From Promethearchaeota archaeon (GTDB lineage: Archaea > Asgardarchaeota > Lokiarchaeia > Sigyniarchaeales > SOKP01), in the NCBI GenBank assembly GCA_019057865.1, contig JAHLWP010000009.1:62001-126000 (forward strand): a DNA stretch of 64,000 bases, in the 5' to 3' direction. Shown here one piece after another: positions 1 to 8,825 of this stretch. Every line of letters starts with the position of its first letter. Positions within the stretch are counted from its first letter, which is position 1. Under the pieces are notes generated by a model, which had not been told where the DNA came from, ran no database searches, and saw only the letters and a list, made by a program, of their open reading frames with translations. The translations under genes and the position numbers were made by a program.

Positions 1-185
1 TTTTTAATTATTGAATTATAATTAGGCTGCTTTTTCCCATTAATTGAAACATCAAGAGCAGTTAATCTATATTCCATATTTTTTTTCAGTGTTTTTTGAA
101 TCACAAACTTAATGAATTTCTTCACTTGATTCCATTTTGATGTTTCAACTAAACCTATAATTTCTCTTAAGCTTTCCTCAGACAT
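1..185 (-). CDS. Partial hypothetical protein, cut by the left edge
   Basis: An open frame runs leftward from an ATG at 183-185 to the first base of the window without a stop, giving about 61 N-terminal residues beginning MSEESLREIIGLVETSKWNQ. The visible part is lysine-rich and helical, and no family is recognised. The rest of the protein lies outside the window. The gap to the next gene on the same strand (291-1115) is about 100 bases and AT-rich, so the two may be transcribed separately. Confidence 0.45.
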   Translation of the reverse strand, partial: MSEESLREIIGLVETSKWNQVKKFIKFVIQKTLKKNMEYRLTALDVSINGKKQPNYNSIIK

Positions 186-290
186 TTAGAACACTTGATA
201 TTAAAACGCCTAAAATACCTCAAGTTATGGAAAAAAAAAGAATATACACTTTTTCCCAAAATATAGATAAAAAAAGATCTTAATATATTT

Positions 291-1115
291 TTATTTTTGA
301 GCAGAAAAATTTCCTTTTTCAAGATAAAATTTATTATATAATAAAATTATCAAAACTGCTGCTACTCCTGTTGAGAAAAGAACATCTGATGCAAAGTGAG
401 CGCCAATTATAATAGTACTAATTCCTACTAATGAGCCCCACGTTATTGTAAGTATTGTAACGATAATTCTAATAGGATCTTTCCATTCTCGATCTTTTAT
501 TAAGATTAAGAAAGGTAAAAATAACCAACCTTGAGCAGTATGACCACTTGGAAAACTAAAATTTCCAAAACTTGGTCCAGGAGGAATAAACCAAGGAGTA
601 TAATCGGTATAACCAGCTGCTAAATAATTAAAACGAATTCTCCCACATAATAGTTTAGTAACTTGCACAAATAATAATGAATTGATGATGGAAAGTGCTA
701 CAAATATTGTAGCAATTTTTTTATATTCTCTCCAGTCCTTTTTTAAAAATGCAATTAAAAGGATTAAATTAACGAAAGCCATTCCTGCACTCAAATTAAG
801 TAACCATGGATTCCAAAGAATTAAAGAAATAATGAATATGATTAATCCAATAAAAATTAATACAACTGCCGGGATTTTTTGCTTTTTTACGTCTTCAATA
901 TAACTTCCTATCAATAATGCTCCAGTAGCAAATGATAAGCCCCAACCTGGAGCTTCAAAAAAATATAAAAATTTAGCTAATAAGAAATCTCTGTCTACAA
1001 CTGCTTTAGATATTTCTAAATCTGTAAATCCGAAGATAATTGCTAAAACAATCCAGGAAAGTATTATTATCAATAATAATTTTGCTAAAAATGTTTCTTT
1101 TAATTTTTCTAACAT
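291..1115 (-). CDS. PAP2-family membrane phosphatase
   Basis: This is an integral membrane protein of 274 residues with about six hydrophobic segments and the PAP2/phosphatidate phosphatase signature. The lysine/arginine motif is KLLCGRIRF (Phe where Pro is usual). The second motif is SFPSGHT, and the third is STIIIGAHFASD with the catalytic His and the Asp in place. The family removes phosphate from lipid phosphates or polyprenyl pyrophosphates at the membrane. Thr replaces the usual Arg in the third motif, so the exact substrate cannot be predicted. ATG start at 1113-1115. The gene stands alone. Family assignment is firm; the substrate is unknown. Confidence 0.85.
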   Translation of the reverse strand: MLEKLKETFLAKLLLIIILSWIVLAIIFGFTDLEISKAVVDRDFLLAKFLYFFEAPGWGLSFATGALLIGSYIEDVKKQKIPAVVLIFIGLIIFIISLILWNPWLLNLSAGMAFVNLILLIAFLKKDWREYKKIATIFVALSIINSLLFVQVTKLLCGRIRFNYLAAGYTDYTPWFIPPGPSFGNFSFPSGHTAQGWLFLPFLILIKDREWKDPIRIIVTILTITWGSLVGISTIIIGAHFASDVLFSTGVAAVLIILLYNKFYLEKGNFSAQK

Positions 1116-1187
1116 AACTCTTTCTCGTTTTCCCTTTAATAAAAGTTTATTTATTATCTCATGTATAAAGTATTTTTATTTCTATTT

Positions 1188-1532
1188 TTAAAGTATTTGA
1201 ACGCATTTCAAAGGAACCCATCCATGTTTCCCTTCTTTATTAGTAGCCCATACCCATTCACTTTCTATTTTTTCAATTTCTAATTTTTCACCTACTTTTA
1301 CTGTAAGTTCTGTAGCTTCATAATCTTGTAAAACTTTAGAAGAATCTTCATAAATTTCGAGATAATTTTCTGGTATCCAACGCCCTTTTCCCAATTCATT
1401 TATGCACCATACCCAACCACTCCACTTACTCTCTTTCTTTTCAAATCTTAAAATCTCTCCTTTAGTAAATCTTATTGGATCCGGGTAAGCTGCTTTATAT
1501 TCTTTAATGACTCGGCAATACTGTTTCTTCAT
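1188..1532 (-). CDS. Tandem SH3-like domain protein
   Basis: This 114-residue soluble protein consists almost entirely of two SH3-type beta barrels. Repeat one, about residues 5-60, has the KGEILRFEKK stretch, a GWVWC core and the ending GRWIPENYLEIYE. Repeat two, about 66-114, has LQDYEATE, VGEKLEIEKIE, WVWATN and the ending HGWVPLKCVQIL. These follow the SH3 order of ALYDY box, diverging turn, Trp and P-x-x-Y/V. In eukaryotes such domains bind proline-rich peptides, while bacterial SH3 domains often bind cell wall. With no signal peptide the protein is expected in the cytoplasm. Partners are unknown. Confidence 0.75.
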   Translation of the reverse strand: MKKQYCRVIKEYKAAYPDPIRFTKGEILRFEKKESKWSGWVWCINELGKGRWIPENYLEIYEDSSKVLQDYEATELTVKVGEKLEIEKIESEWVWATNKEGKHGWVPLKCVQIL

Positions 1533-1580
1533 AATTATTTTATATCATTAAATGATTTATATTTTAGAGAAAAAGTTAAA

Positions 1581-2222
1581 GTGATAAAAACTATGGTTGT
1601 ATGTCGTTTTTTAGGGAATGCCTGCATAGAATTAATTAGCGAAAAAGATCATATAATTATTGATCCTGTGTTTTTGGCATATCCAAAAAAAGGAATTGAA
1701 TCAATATTTTTAACACATCATCATCCAGATCACACTAATCTTGAAAAAATTAATGAAATTAAGAAAGGGTTTTCAAAAGAAGGTAAGGAACTCGAGATTT
1801 TTGGTCCAGAATGTATTCATGAAGAATTCAATCTCGATTTTACTCTAATTTTACCAGGCTCAAAAGTTGATCTTAACAATGGCTATATAGAAGTCTTTGA
1901 AAATAATTGTTGGAAAGCTGAAGGATGTGTAGCTTATTTAATAGAAATAGATGGTAAAAAAATACTCCATACAGCAGACTCAGCAGATTATTCAGAACAA
2001 TTGAAAGCTATTAAGGATGAAATTAACTGTTGTTTTGTTGCATGTTTTGAAGATAATTTTAATGATTATTTAGGATTTATAAGGAACCTTAACCCAAACA
2101 TAGCAATTCCTTATCATTTCACAGCAGAAAAAGAGGACAACGCTAAAAACTTGGCAGAATTTTTAAAAGAAAATAATATTAATTCAAAATTCTTGGTAAT
2201 TGGCGAAGAATTTGAATTATAA
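1581..2222 (+). CDS. Metallo-beta-lactamase-fold hydrolase
   Basis: A single-domain metallo-hydrolase of 213 residues. The zinc motif reads THHHPDHTN, fitting HxHxDH. Further ligand regions are HTADSADY in the middle and IPYHF near the C-terminus. It belongs to the UlaG-like/Lactamase_B_3 group rather than to true beta-lactamases. The substrate cannot be told from sequence. The frame opens with GTG at 1581 and an ATG follows four codons later at 1593; the ATG gives a start closer to relatives. It is flanked by genes on the opposite strand, so it is transcribed alone. Confidence 0.8.
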   Translation: MIKTMVVCRFLGNACIELISEKDHIIIDPVFLAYPKKGIESIFLTHHHPDHTNLEKINEIKKGFSKEGKELEIFGPECIHEEFNLDFTLILPGSKVDLNNGYIEVFENNCWKAEGCVAYLIEIDGKKILHTADSADYSEQLKAIKDEINCCFVACFEDNFNDYLGFIRNLNPNIAIPYHFTAEKEDNAKNLAEFLKENNINSKFLVIGEEFEL

Positions 2223-2257
2223 TGTTAAATTTTCTATAACTCTGATATAATAAAAAT

Positions 2258-3478
2258 TTAGAGATAATCACTTTTCACACGAGTAAATAGAGTGAAAAGT
2301 ATAATTAAACTTCCTATAATTATAAAAATTGCAAAGATATTCCACATTACAATAATTCCTATAATAGGAAATAAAATTGCTCTTAAAAGGCTTCTAAACA
2401 TATTAACTGTACTTAGAACTGTTGCTCTATTTTCTGATTCAACTTGTTTATTAATTCCATTCATATATAGTAAAAATCTAGGATAACCAGTTGCAACTAT
2501 AGTAAAAATTAATATAATACCTAAAATCGGATTAAAAGTTAAGCCTAATAATATATATGCGATTCCGCATATTATATCTACGGTGATTAAGACATTTATT
2601 TTCTTTTTAGCTTTCTTTAACATCATTGGCAAAATATTCATGAATATAATATTAACTATACTTATCGCAGATGCTATGAATCCAAAGAGGATTATAGGGA
2701 CGTTCAATTCCTCAAGATATACTTGATAAAGCCAAAACAAAAGAAAAATCAAAATACCTATAGTAAGCTTATCAAAACAAAGAATCCTTAAAATTTTATT
2801 TTTCTTTAACTCTTTAAATCCCTCTTTTATTAATGGCCAGTATCGTTCTGGCTTATATCCATTATTATTATTAAGTTTAGGTTCTTTAAATGATAAGGAG
2901 ACAATAAAAGCGAATGCATACATAATTGCTAAAAAAGTCATTGTAAACTGTAATGAAATAAATTCTGCAATAACAGAACCCATTGGAGCAGAAATTATTC
3001 CAGCAATTAAAAACATGGTTCTATTTCTTGCCATATATTTTGTAAGTTCTTTTTCTTTACCTTGAGTTTTCAATGTAGAGTACATGAATGCTTCGTCTGT
3101 TCCTGACATTAAAGCTATTCCAAAAGCCCAAAATGTTTCTGCTAATGCAAATAGAAAGAAATTTGGTACAATACTATAAAACAATGCTGCAAAAACTAAA
3201 GATAACGCTGATAAAGATAATGCTTTATTTCTTCCTAGGAAGTCTGCAATAGCACCCGAAGGAATTTCTAATAAAAAGATTACCAACATAAAATAACTTT
3301 GTAATATCATTAATTGAAAAAACGTGAGTTGACCCCATATAGTAAAATATGGAATCATAACTCCGCGAACAGTATGAATTCCTAAAATGAAATAAAATAA
3401 AAATGACTTAGGAATATTAGATTTATATTTCTTACTAGGATATTCGTGCTCTATCTTTATTTCACGAGTTTTATCCAA
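2258..3478 (-). CDS. MFS transporter
   Basis: A polytopic membrane protein of 406 residues with about twelve transmembrane segments. The conserved MFS loop between helices 2 and 3 appears as GAIADFLGRNKAL (G-x-x-x-D-x-x-G-R). The substrate is unknown. The start is a TTG at 3476-3478 preceded by GAGGAAAT, which acts as the ribosome binding site. The gene is divergent from the double winged-helix regulator at 3664. The space between them carries two operator-like palindromes (3554-3583 and 3598-3627), so it is probably controlled by that regulator, perhaps as an efflux pump answering to a small ligand. Confidence 0.85.
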   Translation of the reverse strand: MDKTREIKIEHEYPSKKYKSNIPKSFLFYFILGIHTVRGVMIPYFTIWGQLTFFQLMILQSYFMLVIFLLEIPSGAIADFLGRNKALSLSALSLVFAALFYSIVPNFFLFALAETFWAFGIALMSGTDEAFMYSTLKTQGKEKELTKYMARNRTMFLIAGIISAPMGSVIAEFISLQFTMTFLAIMYAFAFIVSLSFKEPKLNNNNGYKPERYWPLIKEGFKELKKNKILRILCFDKLTIGILIFLLFWLYQVYLEELNVPIILFGFIASAISIVNIIFMNILPMMLKKAKKKINVLITVDIICGIAYILLGLTFNPILGIILIFTIVATGYPRFLLYMNGINKQVESENRATVLSTVNMFRSLLRAILFPIIGIIVMWNIFAIFIIIGSLIILFTLFTRVKSDYL

Positions 3479-3553
3479 AATTTCCTCATTTTCTAGATAT
3501 TCTGCCGAAGAAATCTTATATTCTTCTTTAATTTTAATTACACATTTTTGTTA

Positions 3554-3583
3554 ATGGCAAAAATCTTTTAAGTTACTTGCCAT
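3554..3583. promoter_or_regulatory. Operator-like palindrome 1
   Basis: ATGGCAA, a 16-base spacer, then TTGCCAT: a perfect 7-base inverted repeat. An identical arrangement lies 44 bases away at 3598-3627. It lies between the divergent MFS and regulator genes and is likely a binding site for the regulator encoded at 3664. Confidence 0.7.
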
Positions 3584-3597
3584 TTTTTATATTAGTA

Positions 3598-3627
3598 ATG
3601 GCAACCAATATTTAAGTTTTTTGCCAT
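3598..3627. promoter_or_regulatory. Operator-like palindrome 2, over the regulator TATA box
   Basis: ATGGCAA, 16 bases, TTGCCAT, with the same arms and spacer as the copy at 3554-3583. The spacer contains AATATTTAA, which sits at a plausible TATA-box distance from the ATG at 3664, so binding here would block transcription of the regulator gene (autoregulation). Confidence 0.7.
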
Positions 3628-3663
3628 TTATTTTTATTAACATATAAAAATACATAGGAAATT

Positions 3664-4785
3664 ATGACTGAACTAGATGAAGATGACTTAGCAATTATGC
3701 GAGCAATTGAAGGCTATGGACCTAAGATTTCTAGTGAAGAATTAAGCCTTATTCTTGATAAGAACGGTATTATAATGCCTTCAAGAACTATAAGATATCG
3801 TATTCAAAAACTGAAAGAAAAAGGATATCTTAAACCTATACGATTAAAAACTCATGAGCGTAAACTTGGTCTTGGAGAGAATTTAATTTTAGTGAGCGTA
3901 AATCAAAAAATGGAAGCTAGGCTACTAAACATTTTCGAGAAAATACCTTATATATATTATTACAAATCTACTTATGGAAAATATAATGGATATTTTATAC
4001 GGTCTATTTTTTCATTAGATAAGCCAAATATAAATTTTGAATTAATAGACGCAATGAAAAAGAGGGGGTATATTTATGACTATTATATCTTTGAATTGGT
4101 AGATTATAGAATCAAAAATAAAGATCTAACATATTTTAGTCATGAGCAAGGGTGGATATATAATTGGGAAGATTGGTATAATAACATTAACACGACAATG
4201 CAAAAAAAAGAAGTAAAATTAAAAATTAATATTGAACCGGATGTAAATATGGTAGATTTTGATTATAAAGATGTTCTTTTATTGAAACATATGTGGGAAG
4301 ATGCTTCGATTACATTAAAGAGACTTAAAAAAATTCTCGAATTATCAGACGTACAATTATCAGAAGTACAAATAAGTAAGAGAATCCAAAAATTAGAAGA
4401 AAAGGATATAATAAAAGGGTATTATTTAGATTATTCATTATTAAAAAGTGAAGAATTTATCTATTTTTATTGTTTTCTTGAGATTAGGGAATCCATTAAT
4501 AACGTTTTATCTTGTTTTTTTAAGCTCCCTTATCAGTTTGTTATAAATATTGAGTCTACTAATAAATTATGTCTTAGTATGGGATTAAGTGCTAATGCTT
4601 TTCAAAAATTTTTAAGAGGATTTGATTTGTTAAGACCATATATTCATTCCTACTTTTTCCAATTCACATATACAGGAAAAAGAAGTTCAGCTCAATCTTT
4701 ATTTGATCTTTTTAATCGAACAAATAGTTCTTGGGAAACACCCATAAAAAATTATATTTCCATTATAGAAAAAGAGATGGAGTAG
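3664..4785 (+). CDS. Double winged-helix (Lrp/AsnC-like) transcription regulator
   Basis: This 373-residue protein is built from two similar halves. Residues about 1-80 form a winged helix (recognition region SRTIRYRIQKLKEKGYL), followed by an alpha/beta stretch resembling an Lrp effector domain. Residues about 195-255 form a second winged helix (QISKRIQKLEEKDIIKGY), again followed by an alpha/beta domain. One chain could therefore present two DNA-binding heads, which fits the two identical palindromes just upstream. It probably represses itself and the divergent MFS gene. The effector is unknown. ATG start. Confidence 0.7.
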   Translation: MTELDEDDLAIMRAIEGYGPKISSEELSLILDKNGIIMPSRTIRYRIQKLKEKGYLKPIRLKTHERKLGLGENLILVSVNQKMEARLLNIFEKIPYIYYYKSTYGKYNGYFIRSIFSLDKPNINFELIDAMKKRGYIYDYYIFELVDYRIKNKDLTYFSHEQGWIYNWEDWYNNINTTMQKKEVKLKINIEPDVNMVDFDYKDVLLLKHMWEDASITLKRLKKILELSDVQLSEVQISKRIQKLEEKDIIKGYYLDYSLLKSEEFIYFYCFLEIRESINNVLSCFFKLPYQFVINIESTNKLCLSMGLSANAFQKFLRGFDLLRPYIHSYFFQFTYTGKRSSAQSLFDLFNRTNSSWETPIKNYISIIEKEME

Positions 4786-4834
4786 TAGTTTTAATTAAAT
4801 TACTACTAAAAATTAAAAAAATTTTATAATTAGA

Positions 4835-6700
4835 TTATGGGAGCATCTTGGATGCCCATTCAATATCTAATTCTTCTAGTTTTGATTTTGTAGGTATTCC
4901 GTTATCATCCCAGCCCATCATCTTATAATAGATAGATCTAGCATTCTCAAATTTATCTATATTAATCGCGGTGTTAGATAAAGCACCTGATGTGGTGGGT
5001 TGAAAAAATCTTTCAGGAAGCCAATCGTCATCTTTAGTTAAACCTTCTCTAATATTAAATACTCTTGCCATATTAGTAATGCGTTCTCCTAATTTCATTA
5101 GTTCCCAAGTACTTGTATTCCAGCCTGTAACCGCATTCAGAAAATCTTTTTCAGTTTCAGGCGAAAAAGCGTTGAAAAAGCACATTATAAGAGAATTTTC
5201 TACAACTTGCCAGTTCGTAACATAAATTAAAGCTCTAACTTTCTTAGGTCCTAAATCATCAAGTGGTAATGGTTCTAAAATTCCTAAAGGAGCAAAACCT
5301 AAAACTCTTTCCTTAGTAGTTATATATGTATCGTGGAGATTAGCCATATGTTCTGCTCCTGTAGGTGAAACAGCATAACCAAGCCCTAAACCTTGCTTTA
5401 ATCTTGGTTCATGCATGGGAACTTCTTGACCTTTTATATGAATCGCATACTTATCAGCTCCATTACTTATTTTTACTGCAGCTCTCTTAACTCCTTCACC
5501 TAATATTTTTCCTAACCCTTCTCGCTTACCAATCATCTCTAGCATTTGCAACATAGCTTCAGCATTACCAAAATTTAATTTAATACCATTAGTCTCTGAT
5601 TCGGTTAAAATACCTTTTTCATAACATTCCATTGCAAAACCTATAGAAACACCTGTAGAGATTGTATCTAAAGAGTATTTATTACAGATTTCACCAGCCT
5701 TACAAATGGCATTGATGTCATCTATTCCACAGTTTGATCCAAATGCTGCAATTGTTTCATACTCAGGTCCACCATATATAGGATCTACATTCCAAGGCTT
5801 GTCAATTTTCACAACTTTTTTACATCGGATCGAACATGCATAACAAGAATCTTTGCCTAGCCCTATAGTATCATGAATAGTTTTAGGATCAATTGCTAAA
5901 GCCTTTGAAAATTCACCATCCCTAAAGTTTCTTGTTGGGAGATTCCCTGTTGTAGAAAAATATTCCATTATTTCCCCTCCTGTACCAAAAGTAAAAACTG
6001 ATGCCAAGTTTTTCATATTAGTAGCGTTCGCTTTTAATATTTCTCGAATCTTTTCCTTATTCACAATTTTTGGTTTATTATGGCCCCTAATAGCGATAGC
6101 TTTAAGATTTTTTGATCCCATAACAGCCCCCATACCAGTTCTTCCTGCAGCATTTCTTAGATCATTGATTATACAAGCATATCTAACCAAGTTTTCGCCT
6201 CCAGGACCAATTTTAGCCACTCGAATAAAGTCATCATTTAGTTCTTGTTTTATGATATTTTGAGTATCTCCTGTATTTTTACCCCAGATATGATTTGCAT
6301 CTTTAATTTCAATTTCAGTATCATGAATCCATAAATATACAGGATTTTTAGCTTTGCCTTCTATAATAATAGCGTCAAAACCAGCATGTTTTAATTCAGC
6401 ACCCCAATAACCTCCAACATCTGCTTCTCCAAATCCCCCTGTCAAGGGAGATTTTGCTCCAACACAATTTCTACCACTACCAGGAATAGGACATCCAGTT
6501 AGGGGGCCTGTTGCCAAGATTAATTTATTTTCTTGACTAAATGGATCTATACCCATTTTGATTTCTTTTAGAAGGAAATATGCAACAAATCCTTCCCCCC
6601 CTAGATATCTTCTATAAAATATATCATCTGGATTTTCAATAGATACATCTTCTTTAGATAAATTCACCTTAAGAATATTCCCAGTATAACCAAACTCCAT
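4835..6700 (-). CDS. Aldehyde:ferredoxin oxidoreductase (AOR family), copy 1
   Basis: A full-length AOR-family protein of 621 residues. It should oxidise an aldehyde to its carboxylic acid with a tungsten (or molybdenum) bis-pyranopterin and pass electrons to ferredoxin in the cytoplasm. The [4Fe-4S] ligands are C286, C289 and C293 (CYACSIRC) and C507 (SLIMCFF). The N-terminal beta-barrel segments LTGCPIPGSGR and KSPLTGGFGEADVGG are typical of the cofactor-binding domain. ATG start at 6698-6700. The promoter region holds an ATGGCAA half-site like those in front of the regulator at 3664. Substrate not predictable; two paralogues occur in the window. Confidence 0.93.
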   Translation of the reverse strand: MEFGYTGNILKVNLSKEDVSIENPDDIFYRRYLGGEGFVAYFLLKEIKMGIDPFSQENKLILATGPLTGCPIPGSGRNCVGAKSPLTGGFGEADVGGYWGAELKHAGFDAIIIEGKAKNPVYLWIHDTEIEIKDANHIWGKNTGDTQNIIKQELNDDFIRVAKIGPGGENLVRYACIINDLRNAAGRTGMGAVMGSKNLKAIAIRGHNKPKIVNKEKIREILKANATNMKNLASVFTFGTGGEIMEYFSTTGNLPTRNFRDGEFSKALAIDPKTIHDTIGLGKDSCYACSIRCKKVVKIDKPWNVDPIYGGPEYETIAAFGSNCGIDDINAICKAGEICNKYSLDTISTGVSIGFAMECYEKGILTESETNGIKLNFGNAEAMLQMLEMIGKREGLGKILGEGVKRAAVKISNGADKYAIHIKGQEVPMHEPRLKQGLGLGYAVSPTGAEHMANLHDTYITTKERVLGFAPLGILEPLPLDDLGPKKVRALIYVTNWQVVENSLIMCFFNAFSPETEKDFLNAVTGWNTSTWELMKLGERITNMARVFNIREGLTKDDDWLPERFFQPTTSGALSNTAINIDKFENARSIYYKMMGWDDNGIPTKSKLEELDIEWASKMLP

Positions 6701-6725
6701 ATCTATCCCTTATATAATATTTATT

Positions 6726-6757
6726 ATGGCAATATTAACAAATATTTAAAGTTACTT
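6726..6757. promoter_or_regulatory. Half operator upstream of the AOR gene
   Basis: ATGGCAA at 6726-6732 is followed by AATATTTAAAGTTAC, which resembles the interior of the two palindromes at 3554-3627. The second arm (TTGCCAT) is not conserved. It lies in the promoter region of the AOR at 4835-6700 and could be a weaker site of the same regulator. Confidence 0.4.
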
Positions 6758-6772
6758 TTGAAAGAAAAGAAT

Positions 6773-7240
6773 TTATTTAATTTCAAGAAATAATTTATGC
6801 ATATAATCCTTAAAACCATGCTTTAAATAAAATGAATACGCTTCTTGATTCTCTTTTACTACATTCAACTCAACTCGTAATAATCCTCGAGAATTAAACC
6901 AGTCAAAAGCTCTTTCCAATAATATACTTCCTATTCCCATTCTCCTATAAGAGGAAGTGACCATTATAACATCAATTGAGCCATACTTTTCCTGTAAATA
7001 TATAGGAGGATAATAACATAATTTTGCTACAATAAAACCTATTAATTTCTTATCTTCTAACGCTCCAAAGATTGTTGTATCTCCTGATTTCATTAACTCT
7101 TTTATATATGATTCATAATTTAGATGCGCATCCTCTCTTCTAATAAAGAATGGATCCAAATTTGCTTGAAAATCAGAAAGTTCCTTCCATAGTTCTAGAA
7201 TTTCAGGGATATATGATTCATCTATTTCGATTATATTAAT
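6773..7240 (-). CDS. GNAT acetyltransferase, probably starting at ATT
   Basis: GNAT-fold N-acetyltransferase with the acetyl-CoA loop RRMGIGSIL and a C-terminal NQEAYSFYLKHGF segment. From the first standard start (TTG at 7159) the protein is 128 residues and lacks the first helix. The same frame stays open for 27 more codons back to a stop at 7241-7243. Those codons read I-N-I-I-E-I-D-E-S-Y-I-P-E-I-L-E-L-W-K-E-L, a good GNAT beginning. No ATG, GTG or TTG lies in that stretch, so initiation at ATT (7238-7240) or a nearby ATA is suggested, giving 155 residues, the normal family length. Substrate unknown. Confidence 0.75.
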   Translation of the reverse strand: MNIIEIDESYIPEILELWKELSDFQANLDPFFIRREDAHLNYESYIKELMKSGDTTIFGALEDKKLIGFIVAKLCYYPPIYLQEKYGSIDVIMVTSSYRRMGIGSILLERAFDWFNSRGLLRVELNVVKENQEAYSFYLKHGFKDYMHKLFLEIK

Positions 7241-7368
7241 TTAAATCAACTCTGATTTTAAGGTTAATAATGATATTTTATATAATTGTTGCATTAATTT
7301 TTAATTAATTATCAATTCTCTTGAAAGGTTTTAAATCTACTTAATAATTTCCTTAAATGAGGCCATAC

Positions 7369-7914
7369 ATGGCAGATTTAAACGATCTCACAGTGTATTA
7401 CTTAGAAAAATTAGCAAAAGAATGTAATATTTCATTAAAGAAAAGTAGCACTAAAACAGAAAAGATAAAAAAGATAAAAAAAGCTAATATTTCGAAAGAA
7501 CACCTTGAAAAACTTGTAATTAAATTCTTAGTTGAAAAGGAAGAATCAAAGAAAATAAATAGAAGTTCCAAAAGAGAATTAGAAACACGTATTACCAAAC
7601 TTGAAGAACAAGTTAAATTATTAGCATCTACATTAAGTGAACTTAAACAAAGTAGAAAAAAGGGAGGAACACGTGAATTAATAGAAAAAGTGAGTAATTT
7701 AGATGACGTAAAAAGAGTAATAATTTCAATGATGGTGCCTGGAGAAGCTTTAACTATAGATGCACTTATTGGCATTAAAGAAATACAACAATATCCATTA
7801 AGCATGATAACTCAAGCTATCATTGAATTAATCAAAGAAGAAACTTTAGTTGGTGCTGAGGGTAATTCTATTCAAAAAATAGGTGGAAAAATTGGAATAT
7901 TAATTCGTAAATAA
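7369..7914 (+). CDS. Hypothetical protein with SAP-like head, coiled coil and winged-helix-like tail
   Basis: About 181 residues. The N-terminal 55 residues (LTVYYLEKLAKECNISLKKS, then a lysine-rich stretch and HLEKLVIKFL) resemble SAP/Rho-N type nucleic-acid-binding helices. Residues about 65-105 are a charged coiled coil. The C-terminal 75 residues (VKRVIISMMVPGEALTIDAL, then two more helices and a hairpin) look like a winged helix. ATG at 7369 is preferred over 7357 because GAGG lies six bases before it. A nucleic-acid-binding role is inferred from shape only. The family is not recognised. Confidence 0.6.
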   Translation: MADLNDLTVYYLEKLAKECNISLKKSSTKTEKIKKIKKANISKEHLEKLVIKFLVEKEESKKINRSSKRELETRITKLEEQVKLLASTLSELKQSRKKGGTRELIEKVSNLDDVKRVIISMMVPGEALTIDALIGIKEIQQYPLSMITQAIIELIKEETLVGAEGNSIQKIGGKIGILIRK

Positions 7915-8018
7915 GATCTTCTTAGACCTTATAGTAGATTTCAATGCAATTTTTGCATCTTATTTTATATAAGCTAAATATATTTCTATGTTAGTTATTG
8001 TAATTTAAATGGTAAAAA

Positions 8019-8825
8019 ATGAATTTAACTGAAGAGCAAATTAAGAGATATTCTCGTCAAATCGTCCTAAAAGAAGTTGGGGGTATAGGTCAAAGGAAAT
8101 TATTAAAGTCAAAAATCTCTTTAGTTGGTCTAGGAGCTCTTGGATCCCCAGTTGCATATTATTTAGCTGCTGCGGGAATTGGCAATCTAAAGATTATTGA
8201 CTATGATACGGTTGAACTATCTAATCTCCATAGACAGATTCTTCACTTTTCAAAGGATCTTAATAGAAAAAAAACTGAGAGCGCCATTGAAAAATTAAAT
8301 TTGTTAAATCCTGATTGCAAGGTTGAAATCATTAATGAAAGAATCACAGCCGATAATGCTAAGGAAATTCTTAAAGGCTCAGATTTTGTAATAGAAGGTT
8401 CTGATAATTTTGCAACTAAAATACTAGTTAATGATACATGTATGTATTTAAAGATACCATTTACAATAGCGGGAGTTTTACGATTTCATGGTCAAATAAT
8501 GACTGTCGTTCCAAAAGAAAAAACTGCGTGTTATAGATGCGTTTTTGGGGATATCTTTGATGGTCCCACTGGAATGTCTTGTTCTGAAGCTGGTGTAATA
8601 GGATTTGTTCCGGGAATATTAGGCTGTTTAGAGGCAAATGATGCATTAAAATATATTTTAGGTATTGGAGAATTAATAACAAATAAAATTTTATATGTTG
8701 ACCTTTTAAGAAACGCCTTTAATTTTATAGATATTCATAGAGATAAGAAATGTATTGCTTGTGGAGAAAAAGCTAAAGATCTAATTGAAATTATGCAATA
8801 TGGGGGCGATAATGTGTGTCAATAA
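8019..8825 (+). CDS. moeB: ThiF/MoeB-family E1-like adenylyltransferase
   Basis: Activates the C-terminal glycine of a MoaD/ThiS-type sulfur carrier by adenylation. The ATP-binding loop is GLGALGS (37-43). Zinc cysteines are C171, C174 (CYRC) and C245, C248 (CIAC). The conserved Cys of the crossover loop is C188 in GMSCSEAGVIG. At 268 residues it is a bare E1 without a rhodanese domain. It overlaps the TusA-like gene downstream by ten bases, and that gene is followed six bases later by a PP-loop thiolase, so the three form one operon for sulfur transfer. MoeB, ThiF or a dual-purpose E1 cannot be told apart; carriers with GG tails are at 11958 and 62016. Confidence 0.88.
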   Translation: MNLTEEQIKRYSRQIVLKEVGGIGQRKLLKSKISLVGLGALGSPVAYYLAAAGIGNLKIIDYDTVELSNLHRQILHFSKDLNRKKTESAIEKLNLLNPDCKVEIINERITADNAKEILKGSDFVIEGSDNFATKILVNDTCMYLKIPFTIAGVLRFHGQIMTVVPKEKTACYRCVFGDIFDGPTGMSCSEAGVIGFVPGILGCLEANDALKYILGIGELITNKILYVDLLRNAFNFIDIHRDKKCIACGEKAKDLIEIMQYGGDNVCQ

